This document shows, piece after piece, positions 54,325 through 61,999 of a DNA stretch of 64,000 nt; the first letter of the stretch is position 1; each line of letters begins with the position of its first letter. The position numbers and the translations under genes were made by a program. Source of the stretch: Acidocella sp. 20-57-95 (GTDB lineage: Bacteria > Pseudomonadota > Alphaproteobacteria > Acetobacterales > Acetobacteraceae); assembly GCA_002255575.1 (NCBI GenBank), contig NCAT01000008.1, positions 1-64,000 of the forward strand, in the 5' to 3' direction. A model generated the notes under the pieces. It searched no databases and was not told where the DNA came from. It saw nothing but the letters and a program-made list of their open reading frames with translations.

Positions 54325-55122
54325 ATGCTGAATGTCCAAAAAATTACAGCAGGCTATGCTGCAGGACCTGTGATATGGGATATCAACCTTGTCGTAAATC
54401 CTGGCGAGATCGTTACGTTAATCGGCGCTAACGGCGCGGGCAAATCGACTATTGTCAAAACAATCTCCGGATTACTTCGGCCTGTTTCTGGGGCAATAAC
54501 GTATAATGGTAAATCGATTGAATCGATTGCCACGTCTGAACGGGTTCGGATGGGTATCTCGCATGTGCCAGAGGGAAGGCAGGTTTTTGCCGGGCTGAGT
54601 GTGGCGGAAAACCTTCGTCTTGGTGCTTATGTTCATCGTCATGCCTTGACTGAAGAAGAGTTGCAGGCAAGGATCAAAAAAGTATGCGAGCGCTTTCCGA
54701 TTTTATTGAACCGTATGGATGAAATCGTAGGAAACTTCTCTGGCGGTCAGCAGCAAATGCTGGCGATCGCACGGGGGCTCATGGCAAATCCTAATCTGCT
54801 AATTCTCGATGAGCCATCACTAGGGCTATCACCCTTACTCGTCTCTGAAATTTTTGCACTCATTAAAGCCCTGCGTGATCAGGGTCTAGCGATCTTGCTG
54901 TCCGAACAAAATGCGCGGTCCGCGCTGGCTATTTCCGATCGCGGCTACGTGATTGAAAGTGGCCGTGTCTCAATCTCTGCTCCAGCGCATGAATTAATCA
55001 ACTCATCAGAAATTATTGATCGTTACCTAGGGGTAGGTGGCGTTACCAAAATATCATCAGATAACAAAAAAATGGCAGCTCAGATCAGGGATTTGATCTG
55101 GAGCGAGTCTATAGAGACCTAA
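54325..55122 (+). CDS. LivF-type ABC ATPase
   Basis: 265 residues. Walker A GANGAGKST, signature FSGGQQQMLAIARGLM, Walker B LLILDEPSLGLSP, then LLSEQNARSALAISDRG. About 25 C-terminal residues beyond the usual end are polar and not conserved. An AAGGA site precedes the ATG. It completes the importer formed with the upstream binding protein, fused permease and LivG-type ATPase. Confidence 0.92.
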   Translation: MLNVQKITAGYAAGPVIWDINLVVNPGEIVTLIGANGAGKSTIVKTISGLLRPVSGAITYNGKSIESIATSERVRMGISHVPEGRQVFAGLSVAENLRLGAYVHRHALTEEELQARIKKVCERFPILLNRMDEIVGNFSGGQQQMLAIARGLMANPNLLILDEPSLGLSPLLVSEIFALIKALRDQGLAILLSEQNARSALAISDRGYVIESGRVSISAPAHELINSSEIIDRYLGVGGVTKISSDNKKMAAQIRDLIWSESIET

Positions 55123-55132
55123 TTAAAATTAA

Positions 55133-55501
55133 ATGAATTCACATAACCGATCGCTCTCAGAACTAGCAGATATCAGTGCATTACGTGCTGCGATGGCTGT
55201 GAGGCATGACTGTCGTGCTGATCTCAATCCACCAAAATTCAACGGCTTTTTTTGCAAAGTCGCCGATGTTGTCTATGTCGATTGCAGTGGTCCACGTTGG
55301 TCGCCGAAAGGGCTGTATGAAGAGGCTCTGAATTTAGCGCATGAAACCGTATGTGTTAAGGATTTACGAGCGAGGTCACAGCCCGATCCGGCTAGCAAAG
55401 GCCTATTCATCATTGACCTTGCAGAGATTGGGACATCACACGTGGGGCCGCCACGGCAGGTGTGTCCGGCCACTACCGCAGTAATTGTTGAGATCGCTTG
55501 A
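55133..55501 (+). CDS. Small protein of unknown function in the transport operon
   Basis: 122 residues that I do not recognise. It starts 10 nt after livF, so it is co-transcribed. Visible features are RHDCRADLNPPKFNGFFCKV and VVYVDCSGPRW with conserved-looking Cys and Trp, a mixed alpha/beta pattern, no signal peptide and no membrane segment. The codon use is like its neighbours. It may be the N-terminal remnant of a larger enzyme or a genuine small accessory protein of the pathway. Confidence 0.5.
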   Translation: MNSHNRSLSELADISALRAAMAVRHDCRADLNPPKFNGFFCKVADVVYVDCSGPRWSPKGLYEEALNLAHETVCVKDLRARSQPDPASKGLFIIDLAEIGTSHVGPPRQVCPATTAVIVEIA

Positions 55502-55657
55502 TACAATGAAGGCGTTTGGTTTGCAAAATCTATTTCTTTCAACAGGTCAGATCAAAAATTTCGGAACCGGGACTTATTTTGCAGTTACGCGGATATCCAG
55601 TAGTCTCAATTTGTCAGCGCCGTGGACGCCGGGACTTCGCAGTGGAGACATGCCAAC

Positions 55658-56365
55658 ATGAACGAAGTTGAGGCTGCTAAGAAATCGTTGATTGATGCAG
55701 GACTAGTACTGGATTATCTGGGGCACGGTGATATGACGCGCGGTCACGTATCACTGCGGGTGCCTGGATGCGTAGAGAAGTTTTTTATGAAAGCCCATAG
55801 TATTGGGTTTGATGAAATTACGATGGATAATATTTTGACCTTCAATCTTGAGGGTAATTTGGTAGCAGGTACCGCGCGCCAACATAGTGAGCGTTTTATT
55901 CATTCCGAGATTTTTCGTGTTCGCCCAGACATTCACGCGATTATTCATACCCACCCTACGCACATTGTCGCCTTCGCGGCGACCGGACAAAAAATTCGTG
56001 CGTTGAATCAAGGTGGCGCGATATTTGAAGATGATTTGCCGATTTATAGTGATACGATGGATTTAATCCGCACCCAAGACATGGGCCGCCGTGTTGCTGC
56101 TTGCCTTGGAGCACATCGTGCTGTTCTCATGCGTAGCCATGGGCTTACCATGACAGGGGACTGCTTGGCACAGGCAGTGGTATTGTCAGTAATGTTACAG
56201 GAAGCTTGCCATATTCAATTGATGGCATCAGCTTCTGGCATGGATTTATGGGGTTTTCCGAGTGAGGATGTTGCGCGTATCAAGAAAAACTTACTCAGCC
56301 ACGAGCAGTTTGTGGTGAATTATGACTATCTTGTTCGTCGTGCGCGCAAGGCGGCAGGCCGTTAA
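55658..56365 (+). CDS. Class II aldolase/adducin-family protein
   Basis: About 235 residues from ATG 55658, which follows a GGAGA site; a start at 55622 adds 12 unlikely residues. The fold signature includes DYLGHGDMTRGHVSLRV, the zinc-binding HTHPTHIVAFA with HxH, GAIFEDDLPIYSDTMDL and MRSHGLTMTGD with the third His. Family members are fuculose- or ribulose-phosphate aldolases and epimerases, and several are decarboxylases or hydroxyacid lyases in catabolic clusters. The reaction here is unknown. It lies between transport genes and the N-acetyltransferase gene. Confidence 0.85.
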   Translation: MNEVEAAKKSLIDAGLVLDYLGHGDMTRGHVSLRVPGCVEKFFMKAHSIGFDEITMDNILTFNLEGNLVAGTARQHSERFIHSEIFRVRPDIHAIIHTHPTHIVAFAATGQKIRALNQGGAIFEDDLPIYSDTMDLIRTQDMGRRVAACLGAHRAVLMRSHGLTMTGDCLAQAVVLSVMLQEACHIQLMASASGMDLWGFPSEDVARIKKNLLSHEQFVVNYDYLVRRARKAAGR

Positions 56366-56385
56366 TATTGGGCGATAGTTTAAAT

Positions 56386-57501
56386 ATGTCGGCCTCTAAG
56401 CAAGTACTCCTGATTGGCTGTGCGCCATCGATCGTTGACACCGCCAGGCAGGAACTTAGGGCTTTAAATATTCAAGTCTATGGTTGCGATAATATAGAAC
56501 ATTGTCGCAGCCAATTCTATGATCTGGTTATTTTTGGTGTTGGGCTGAGTGCGTCGGAACGTACTTACGTTAAGGGACAATTCTCGACATATCAGCGTGA
56601 TTTGAGATTCGAGACGGTTACGAGCCCGCTGGTTGTTTGGCGCATTGTTGAAGCTCTGATGCCGGCCAAATCTCAAACTAAATTGGTCAATTTGAATGCC
56701 TATCGTGATCGGATCGGATATAGCGGCCCCTTGGAGCCAACGATTGAAACATTGTCTGCCTTGCTGCGGCATCATCCAGCGGCAATCAGCTATGAGAATA
56801 TTGATATCTTGCTCGATCGTGGCATTGATATCTCACCAGGTGCCGTTGATGGTAAATTAATTCATCGCCGACGTGGCGGCTATTGTTATGAGCAAAATGC
56901 ACTGTTCAAACGTGTGCTCATGGCCATTGGGTTTCAGGTTGAAGGCTTAGTCGCCAGAGTGCAATGGACAGCGCCAGCGGATGCGCCCCCGCGCCGACGC
57001 TCACATATGGCGTTGCGGGTGATGTTGGATGACGTAGCATGGCTTGCTGATGTCGGGTTCGGCAGCTGTGTGCCGACTGCGCCGTTGCGGCTCGATACCA
57101 CGCACGCGCAAGAGACTGAGCATGAGGCTTTCAGGGTATTGCCGTTTCAAGGAGCGTTGGCGGTGCAGGTACGGATTTTGGATGAGTGGAAGCCACTTTA
57201 TGAATTGGCAAGTGATGTATGCCTTGACCATGATTATGATCCGCTAAATTGGTTCGCCGCAAGCCACCCGACATCGCATTTCCGGGATAGTTTGAAAGTG
57301 GCGCGTACCACAGCTAAGGCACGCTATACACTTTTGAATGGGAAGTTAACGACGCGAACGCCAGATGGCCGCACTGAGCGCCAGGTTTTGAATGCTTCCG
57401 AAATTGCCGATGCGCTAAGACAGATATTTGTTCTCCCCGTTGAGCCAAATTGGTTGCCAATTCTTCATAAGGCCGCAAGTGGCTTTGATAAAGCCCAGTG
57501 A
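56386..57501 (+). CDS. Arylamine N-acetyltransferase-like protein with an extra N-terminal domain
   Basis: About 371 residues. The NAT domain (from about 100) has the catalytic triad: C167 in RRGGYCYEQNALF, H207 in RRSHMALRVML and D222 in WLADVGFGSC. The family normally starts near LNAYRDRIGY, but about 95 residues precede it, with a receiver- or Rossmann-like pattern (QVLLIGCAPSIVDTARQELR, FYDLVIFGVG) lacking a phosphorylatable Asp. NATs transfer acetyl from CoA to amines. The neighbouring class II aldolase and importer suggest an amine or aromatic catabolic route. ATG 56386 is preferred; TTG 56368 is possible. Confidence 0.85.
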   Translation: MSASKQVLLIGCAPSIVDTARQELRALNIQVYGCDNIEHCRSQFYDLVIFGVGLSASERTYVKGQFSTYQRDLRFETVTSPLVVWRIVEALMPAKSQTKLVNLNAYRDRIGYSGPLEPTIETLSALLRHHPAAISYENIDILLDRGIDISPGAVDGKLIHRRRGGYCYEQNALFKRVLMAIGFQVEGLVARVQWTAPADAPPRRRSHMALRVMLDDVAWLADVGFGSCVPTAPLRLDTTHAQETEHEAFRVLPFQGALAVQVRILDEWKPLYELASDVCLDHDYDPLNWFAASHPTSHFRDSLKVARTTAKARYTLLNGKLTTRTPDGRTERQVLNASEIADALRQIFVLPVEPNWLPILHKAASGFDKAQ

Positions 57502-57708
57502 TAATATGATAATCGTCGTAAATTTCGTTCTATAATTATTCGCATGTATATTTGGCAGTGGCAGCAGATTTGTCGCGTTTGAAAATAAATTTCATAAGAT
57601 ATTCGGATCGGTAGCGATATATAAGTTACTGGCGAAACGTGAGCGACTTGACACAGTAGATTTGCAAAAATATTTTGTTCAACCGCGGCGCTTTAGATCG
57701 GGGCCAGC

Positions 57709-57810
57709 GCGTTCGAATATATCGAGCGCTTCTACAATCCACGTTGCTACCACTCGCTGATCGGCTGACGTAGCCCCATCAATTTTGAACGAATGGCAGA
57801 TTTGGCTTGA
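57709..57810 (+). pseudogene. IS3-family transposase C-terminal remnant
   Basis: The frame reads FEYIERFYNPRCYHSLIG, then an in-frame TGA, then RSPINFERMADLA and another stop. This is the degenerate end of IS3-type transposases (family form IEVFYNRxRRHSALGYLSPxxFE). A stop codon and loss of the upstream catalytic region make it dead. Downstream ccgtccgctaaatcagacag resembles an IS end, so an old insertion and partial deletion are likely. Confidence 0.6.
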
Positions 57811-57945
57811 GTATGGTGTGTACATACCGGCAGCAGCTCAAATGCTCCAAATTCAGCGACAAACAACCGTGCCGTCCGCTAAATCAGACAGGTTTACCTA
57901 ATGGTTAAGGGCTACAACACTTGACCTTGGCTTGACTTAGTTTTC

Positions 57946-57968
57946 CAGTTTGTCATACATACGTACAA
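57946..57968 (+). promoter_or_regulatory. GntR-type operator candidate, copy 1
   Basis: cagtttgtcatacatacgtacaa (23 nt) matches the copy at 61943-61965 at 21 of 23 positions. It contains TTGTCATACAT, close to the xTGTxxxACAx palindromic operator of FCD/FadR-subfamily GntR regulators. It lies about 100 nt ahead of the LctP-type permease start. No GntR gene is visible in this window. Confidence 0.5.
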
Positions 57969-58053
57969 TATGATAAAATAACGTGGGTTGGCGCCCAACG
58001 TGGTTGGAAAAGCGTGGGACGGAGAATTCTGGCCGCGTGGGATGAATGTTCTT

Positions 58054-58063
58054 GGGGGGGGGG
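58054..58063 (+). repeat. Ten-G homopolymer at the permease start
   Basis: Ten consecutive G end 5 nt before ATG 58069. The run sits exactly where the Shine-Dalgarno of that start should be. If translation instead begins at ATG 58042, the run is inside the coding sequence. Length changes by slippage would alter ribosome binding or the frame, so phase variation is possible. Confidence 0.6.
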
Positions 58064-58068
58064 ACGTT

Positions 58069-59589
58069 ATGTATTCTGTGTTGCAATTTATCATCGCGCT
58101 GTTGCCCATTGCAGTGTTATTTGTTGGTTTCTTGCTCTTTAAGTTGAGCGCCTTTCGTACCAGCTTGCTGGCGTGGGTAGTTGAGCTTGCTGTTGTCATT
58201 TTATATTATCATGAAACGCCGCTCAGGGTTCTTGAACAATCGCTTTGGGGTATTTTGACCATCTGGGCGGGCTTTTTGGTCCTCTATACCGGCCAGATTT
58301 TCGGGCAGGCTTATAGGGCAACCGGGTTGCTGGCCGTTCTGCTCAACTCAGTCGGCTCAATTCTGCCCGCACATGAAAAACAAGCCAAGGCATTGGCGCT
58401 GGTCGCAGTTATTGGTGGTTTTATTGGCGCGTTCAACGGCTTTGCGGTTTACCCAGTCGTGATCCCTGGCTTGGTTGCGCTCGGTTTTGAAAGCTTGCAG
58501 GCTGTTACGGCATTTTTGGTGTATTTCGGCTGGCCACAACCATTCGTTAGTTTATTTATTGTGCCCAACATCTCGAATGTAGCATCGCATGTGCCGGTGG
58601 TTGATATTGTGCGTGTCGCGGGCTTGATGGCGATCCCGTTAGTGTTTGTCTCACTTCTCGGGTTTTTGAAAATCCTCGGCTTTCGCTTTCTCGAAGCAAA
58701 GACGCAAATATTATTTTGGGGCGTTTGGCTAAGCTATACCATTTCGATTATTTTATTTACACAAATATGGCCGGCCTATGGCGTGATGATGCTGATTTGC
58801 GGCGCGGCTCTATCACTTGGCGTTCTGTATGTTTATGGTCGCTATACCAAGGGTCCACTCACCAACCTGGCGCCGGCCGAACCCCTTAAGGTGCATTCTG
58901 GGGCGATGCAATTCCGCGCCTACGCCCCGCTTGCCATCGGCGTGGCAATTGTGCTGATCGCGACCATTCCATCGGTAAAATCAGCTTTAGCAGCACTTAG
59001 TTTTAACATTTCTTTGTGGGGTTATAAGCCAGTCACTGTCGGCATATTTACTTCGGCTGGTTTCTACATCTTTGTCACTGCGATGGTTTGCTATCTGTTC
59101 AGAAACAACCCGGCTGATCTTAGCGCTGACTTACTCGCCGCCACGAAGCGTGCCCGTGCACCATTGATGACTTTGGCAGTTGGCAGTGCTTTGGTCTATC
59201 TCTTAGTTGATACAGGGCAGATCCAGCTTTTGGCGCATTCTATTTCAACCGGCGGCCCTGCGGTCTATGCAGCCTTGTCGCCAACGCTGGAATTCTTAGG
59301 CGGCATGGCCTTTGGCCAAGGCTTGCCAGCCGATTTCCTGCTCTGCAAGATGCAGGTTCCTGTCGCACCCACTTTAGGGATTCCTCTTGCCGTGCTGGTT
59401 GGTATCGTGACGGTTATGTCAGAAGCGCCGCCGAATGCTTTAAAGCCAACGCAGATTGCCTATACTCAGGCGCTCGTAAATTTGAAGGGCAAAGATGGCG
59501 ATATTTTTCGCATCTGCTTAAAGTGGCAGCTTTTGCAGTTATTTGTTGAAACGATCGTTGCGTTCGTTCTCGTATTCACGTGGTCGTAA
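58069..59589 (+). CDS. LctP/GlcA-family carboxylate permease
   Basis: About 506 residues and around 12-14 membrane segments. The family core is GGFIGAFNGFAVYPVVIPGL, together with FQAVTAFLVYFGWPQPFVS-like FLVYFGWPQPFVSLF and, near the end, TVMSEAPPNALKPTQIAYTQ. LctP-type permeases import L-lactate, D-lactate or glycolate with protons. Here an alpha-hydroxy acid or related carboxylate is likely. ATG 58069 is preceded by the 10-G run that can pair as Shine-Dalgarno; ATG 58042 or an upstream start at 57988 are alternatives. A GntR-type operator candidate lies upstream, as in many lactate/glycolate systems. Confidence 0.8.
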   Translation: MYSVLQFIIALLPIAVLFVGFLLFKLSAFRTSLLAWVVELAVVILYYHETPLRVLEQSLWGILTIWAGFLVLYTGQIFGQAYRATGLLAVLLNSVGSILPAHEKQAKALALVAVIGGFIGAFNGFAVYPVVIPGLVALGFESLQAVTAFLVYFGWPQPFVSLFIVPNISNVASHVPVVDIVRVAGLMAIPLVFVSLLGFLKILGFRFLEAKTQILFWGVWLSYTISIILFTQIWPAYGVMMLICGAALSLGVLYVYGRYTKGPLTNLAPAEPLKVHSGAMQFRAYAPLAIGVAIVLIATIPSVKSALAALSFNISLWGYKPVTVGIFTSAGFYIFVTAMVCYLFRNNPADLSADLLAATKRARAPLMTLAVGSALVYLLVDTGQIQLLAHSISTGGPAVYAALSPTLEFLGGMAFGQGLPADFLLCKMQVPVAPTLGIPLAVLVGIVTVMSEAPPNALKPTQIAYTQALVNLKGKDGDIFRICLKWQLLQLFVETIVAFVLVFTWS

Positions 59590-59615
59590 AATATACCGTT
59601 AGAAAGTTGTTTTGA

Positions 59616-60440
59616 ATGTCACTCCACAAATTCGCTTCTGACTGGCAGACTTGTACGGTTAGAGACGGCAGTGAACTGGCCTACCGGCTTATTTCTGGCA
59701 CTGGCAAAGCGCGTTATGCACTGGTTCACTCACTTGCTATGGGCGGTGATTTTTGGAACCTTGTTGTGCCGTATCTGCAAAAATCAGGTGAGGTGCTGGT
59801 ATATGATTGCCGGGGGCATGGCAAATCCAGCAAGCCACCCGGACCTTACACGGGCGCGCTGTTTGCGGATGATCTAAAAGACCTGCTCGACCATATCGGC
59901 TGGCCATCGGCGATTATCGCAGGGGCGTCGATGGGCGGTTGCGTCTCGCTGGCCTTTGCAAGTGCTTATCCACGTGCCACAGCGGGGCTTGGCTTGATTG
60001 ACACAACATGTTGGTATGGTGCTGATGCGCCTGCTCAGTGGGAAGACCGCGCCCAAAAGGCGCTGACGAATGGGCTCGCGGTACTGGTGGATTTCCAGAA
60101 AACCCGTTGGGTAAGCGATCAGTTTCGCACTGAGCATGCTGACATTGTCGATGCAGCTATAAAAGTATTTATGGCTAATGATGTGGCCGCCTATGCGGAA
60201 GCGTGCAGATTTTTAGGGCGTTTTGATGGCCGTAGTGCCCTCGCCAGCCTGACTATGCCCACGACTATTTTAGTTGGTGAGGAAGATTATGCGGCCCCAA
60301 TCGCAATGGCTGAATATATGCATAAGCATATTCCGCACTCTGAATTTATGATTATTAGCGGTGCCCGCCATCTCACACCATTGGAATGCCCGCAACTAAT
60401 CGCGAATAAGCTTATCGAACTCGCTGCGAAAGCTTGGTAG
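59616..60440 (+). CDS. Alpha/beta hydrolase, enol-lactonase-like
   Basis: 274 residues. The nucleophile elbow GASMGG gives S105, the acidic residue lies in LVGEEDYAAP, and the His is H252 in SGARHLTPLE. VLVYDCRGHGKSSKPPGPYT and the cap-domain region resemble 3-oxoadipate enol-lactone hydrolases (PcaD) and related C-C or ester hydrolases. The exact substrate is not predictable. It lies 26 nt after the permease and just ahead of a TIGR02444 gene. Confidence 0.85.
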   Translation: MSLHKFASDWQTCTVRDGSELAYRLISGTGKARYALVHSLAMGGDFWNLVVPYLQKSGEVLVYDCRGHGKSSKPPGPYTGALFADDLKDLLDHIGWPSAIIAGASMGGCVSLAFASAYPRATAGLGLIDTTCWYGADAPAQWEDRAQKALTNGLAVLVDFQKTRWVSDQFRTEHADIVDAAIKVFMANDVAAYAEACRFLGRFDGRSALASLTMPTTILVGEEDYAAPIAMAEYMHKHIPHSEFMIISGARHLTPLECPQLIANKLIELAAKAW

Positions 60441-60444
60441 CACC

Positions 60445-60948
60445 ATGGCGGCGCCGCCAAAATTCTTAGATTATGTGTTACGCTATTACGCGGTAGAAGG
60501 TGTTTCAAAAGCGTGCTTAGCATTGCAAGAAACCTATAATCTGGATGTTGACCTTGTGTTGTTTGCCATCTGGCTTGGCGCCGTACGACAAATTGTTTTG
60601 AGCGATGAGAACCTTACCTCGGCGGACGCCCTTGTCACCACCTGGCGAGACCAGATAATTCGTCCCCTGCGCGTGATTCGTCGGCGTCTGAAAGCGACGG
60701 GTTATCCATTCACTCATACCGATATTGAAAAACTTTATCGTGACGTTTTGGGTGCAGAAATTTTTGGTGAAAAAATCGAAATCGCTGTGCTGGAAGCGCA
60801 TTCCGCCAATTGGCCTGATCATGCAAACATCGACTTTCGGGATGCAATAAGCGCCAATCTAGCGAAAGTTATTGGTTATTTTGGTGGAACACCTGAAGAT
60901 GCTGGGCCACAAATCGAGACCCTTGTGAATGCGACCCAATCGATCTGA
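60445..60948 (+). CDS. TIGR02444 family protein
   Basis: 167 residues, mostly helical. The start pattern FLDYVLRYYAVEGVSKACLA followed by LQETYNLDVDLVLFAIWLGA is the TIGR02444 (DUF2390) signature. The function of this proteobacterial family is unknown. It is normally found as a housekeeping-type gene, so its place inside a catabolic run is unexpected. It is only 4 nt after the hydrolase gene and 17 nt ahead of the binding-protein gene, so co-transcription is likely. Confidence 0.85.
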   Translation: MAAPPKFLDYVLRYYAVEGVSKACLALQETYNLDVDLVLFAIWLGAVRQIVLSDENLTSADALVTTWRDQIIRPLRVIRRRLKATGYPFTHTDIEKLYRDVLGAEIFGEKIEIAVLEAHSANWPDHANIDFRDAISANLAKVIGYFGGTPEDAGPQIETLVNATQSI

Positions 60949-60965
60949 CGTTGAGGATATCAAAT

Positions 60966-61898
60966 ATGGCAAAAGACCTGCATCCAATTAAAATTCTTGC
61001 CTTTCCTGGCGCTCCCAACTTGCCGGTCTTCGCCGCCCGTGAAAAAGGTTTTTTTTCGGAAGCCGGCCTGGATTTGCAGTTTGCAACCACCCCAAGCTCG
61101 ATCTATCAATTTGAGCAATTTGCCAGCGGTGGCTGTGATATTGCGTTCACGGCGTTCGATAATATTGTTGCCTACCGGGAAGGCCAGGGTGCAGCAAAGC
61201 TGGCCGAGGTTCCGGAGTTTCGAGTGCTGCTAGGTGCTACCCAAATTGAATTGAGCGTGATTGTCTCAACCGATATTAAAACTGCCGCCGACCTTAAAGG
61301 TAAATCAGTCGCGCTTGATGCAGTTTCAACTGGTTTCGCTTTTGTGTTTTACGCGCTGCTCGAAAAGCTGGGTCTTTCGCAATCAGATTATCAAGCCGTC
61401 GCTGTTGGTGCCACGCCGGACCGCTGGCTTTCGGTTAAAGACGGCAAACATGCGGCCACCATTACCATTGAGCCATTTACCAGCATCGCGAAAGCTGCCG
61501 GCTTTCATGTTCTTACCACCAGCAGCGATGTGTTTCCGGCCTACCAGGGGGGCATCATTGCCGCACGGTCGGATTGGGCTGCTGCCAATTCAGGGGTCGT
61601 GAAATCTTTCCTGAGTGCCTACTTGCGCGGGCTGGATTGGGTTTTGAACCCCGCCAACCAAAAGGAAGGTGCTGAGCTTCTGCTCGCGAATATGCCCGAC
61701 ATCAAGCGAGGTGTGGTGGGTGCTGTGATGGACAGCTTGCTTTCTCCGCGCTCCGGACTCACGCCGGGTGGCGAGGTTTTGCCCCAAGGCGTGGCGGAAG
61801 TTCTGAAGTTGCGCTCAAATTATGGCCGCCCGCAAAAGTCGCTCACTGATGCCGCAAAGTATTTTGATCTGTCTTACAGAGACGCCATCAAAAACTAA
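60966..61898 (+). CDS. NMT1/THI5-like solute-binding protein without signal peptide
   Basis: 310 residues from ATG 60966, after GAGGAT. The fold is SsuA/NMT1-like: IKILAFPGAPNLPVFAAREK, GFFSEAGLDLQFATTPSS, FASGGCDIAFTAFDNIVAYR. No Sec or Tat signal precedes the binding fold (the mature-type sequence begins at residue 7), and no ABC permease of this type is adjacent. It may act in the cytoplasm as a substrate-binding or catalytic protein, as NMT1/THI5 enzymes do. The true role is unknown. Confidence 0.8.
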   Translation: MAKDLHPIKILAFPGAPNLPVFAAREKGFFSEAGLDLQFATTPSSIYQFEQFASGGCDIAFTAFDNIVAYREGQGAAKLAEVPEFRVLLGATQIELSVIVSTDIKTAADLKGKSVALDAVSTGFAFVFYALLEKLGLSQSDYQAVAVGATPDRWLSVKDGKHAATITIEPFTSIAKAAGFHVLTTSSDVFPAYQGGIIAARSDWAAANSGVVKSFLSAYLRGLDWVLNPANQKEGAELLLANMPDIKRGVVGAVMDSLLSPRSGLTPGGEVLPQGVAEVLKLRSNYGRPQKSLTDAAKYFDLSYRDAIKN

Positions 61899-61942
61899 TC
61901 GTCTCTCGGTATTGTGGGCGGCTGCTCAATTGATCTTGTGCT

Positions 61943-61965
61943 CAGTTTGTCATACAAACATACAA
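61943..61965 (+). promoter_or_regulatory. GntR-type operator candidate, copy 2
   Basis: cagtttgtcatacaaacatacaa (23 nt) contains TTGTCATACAA (61947-61957), a perfect TTGTnnnACAA palindrome of the FCD-GntR type. It lies about 35 nt ahead of the molybdenum hydroxylase start, and a near-identical copy precedes the LctP-type permease. Confidence 0.55.
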
Positions 61966-61999
61966 ATTATTCTATGCCGTTAGAAGGAGTACGGAAAGA

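Larger units (their letters stand above)
57502..58068. other. Intergenic region with an IS3 remnant and an operator-like site
   Basis: 567 nt holding the 3' fragment of an IS3-family transposase (57709-57810), an IS end-like stretch near 57871-57895, a GntR-type operator candidate (57946-57968) and a 10-G run just ahead of the permease start. No intact gene is present. Confidence 0.6.
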
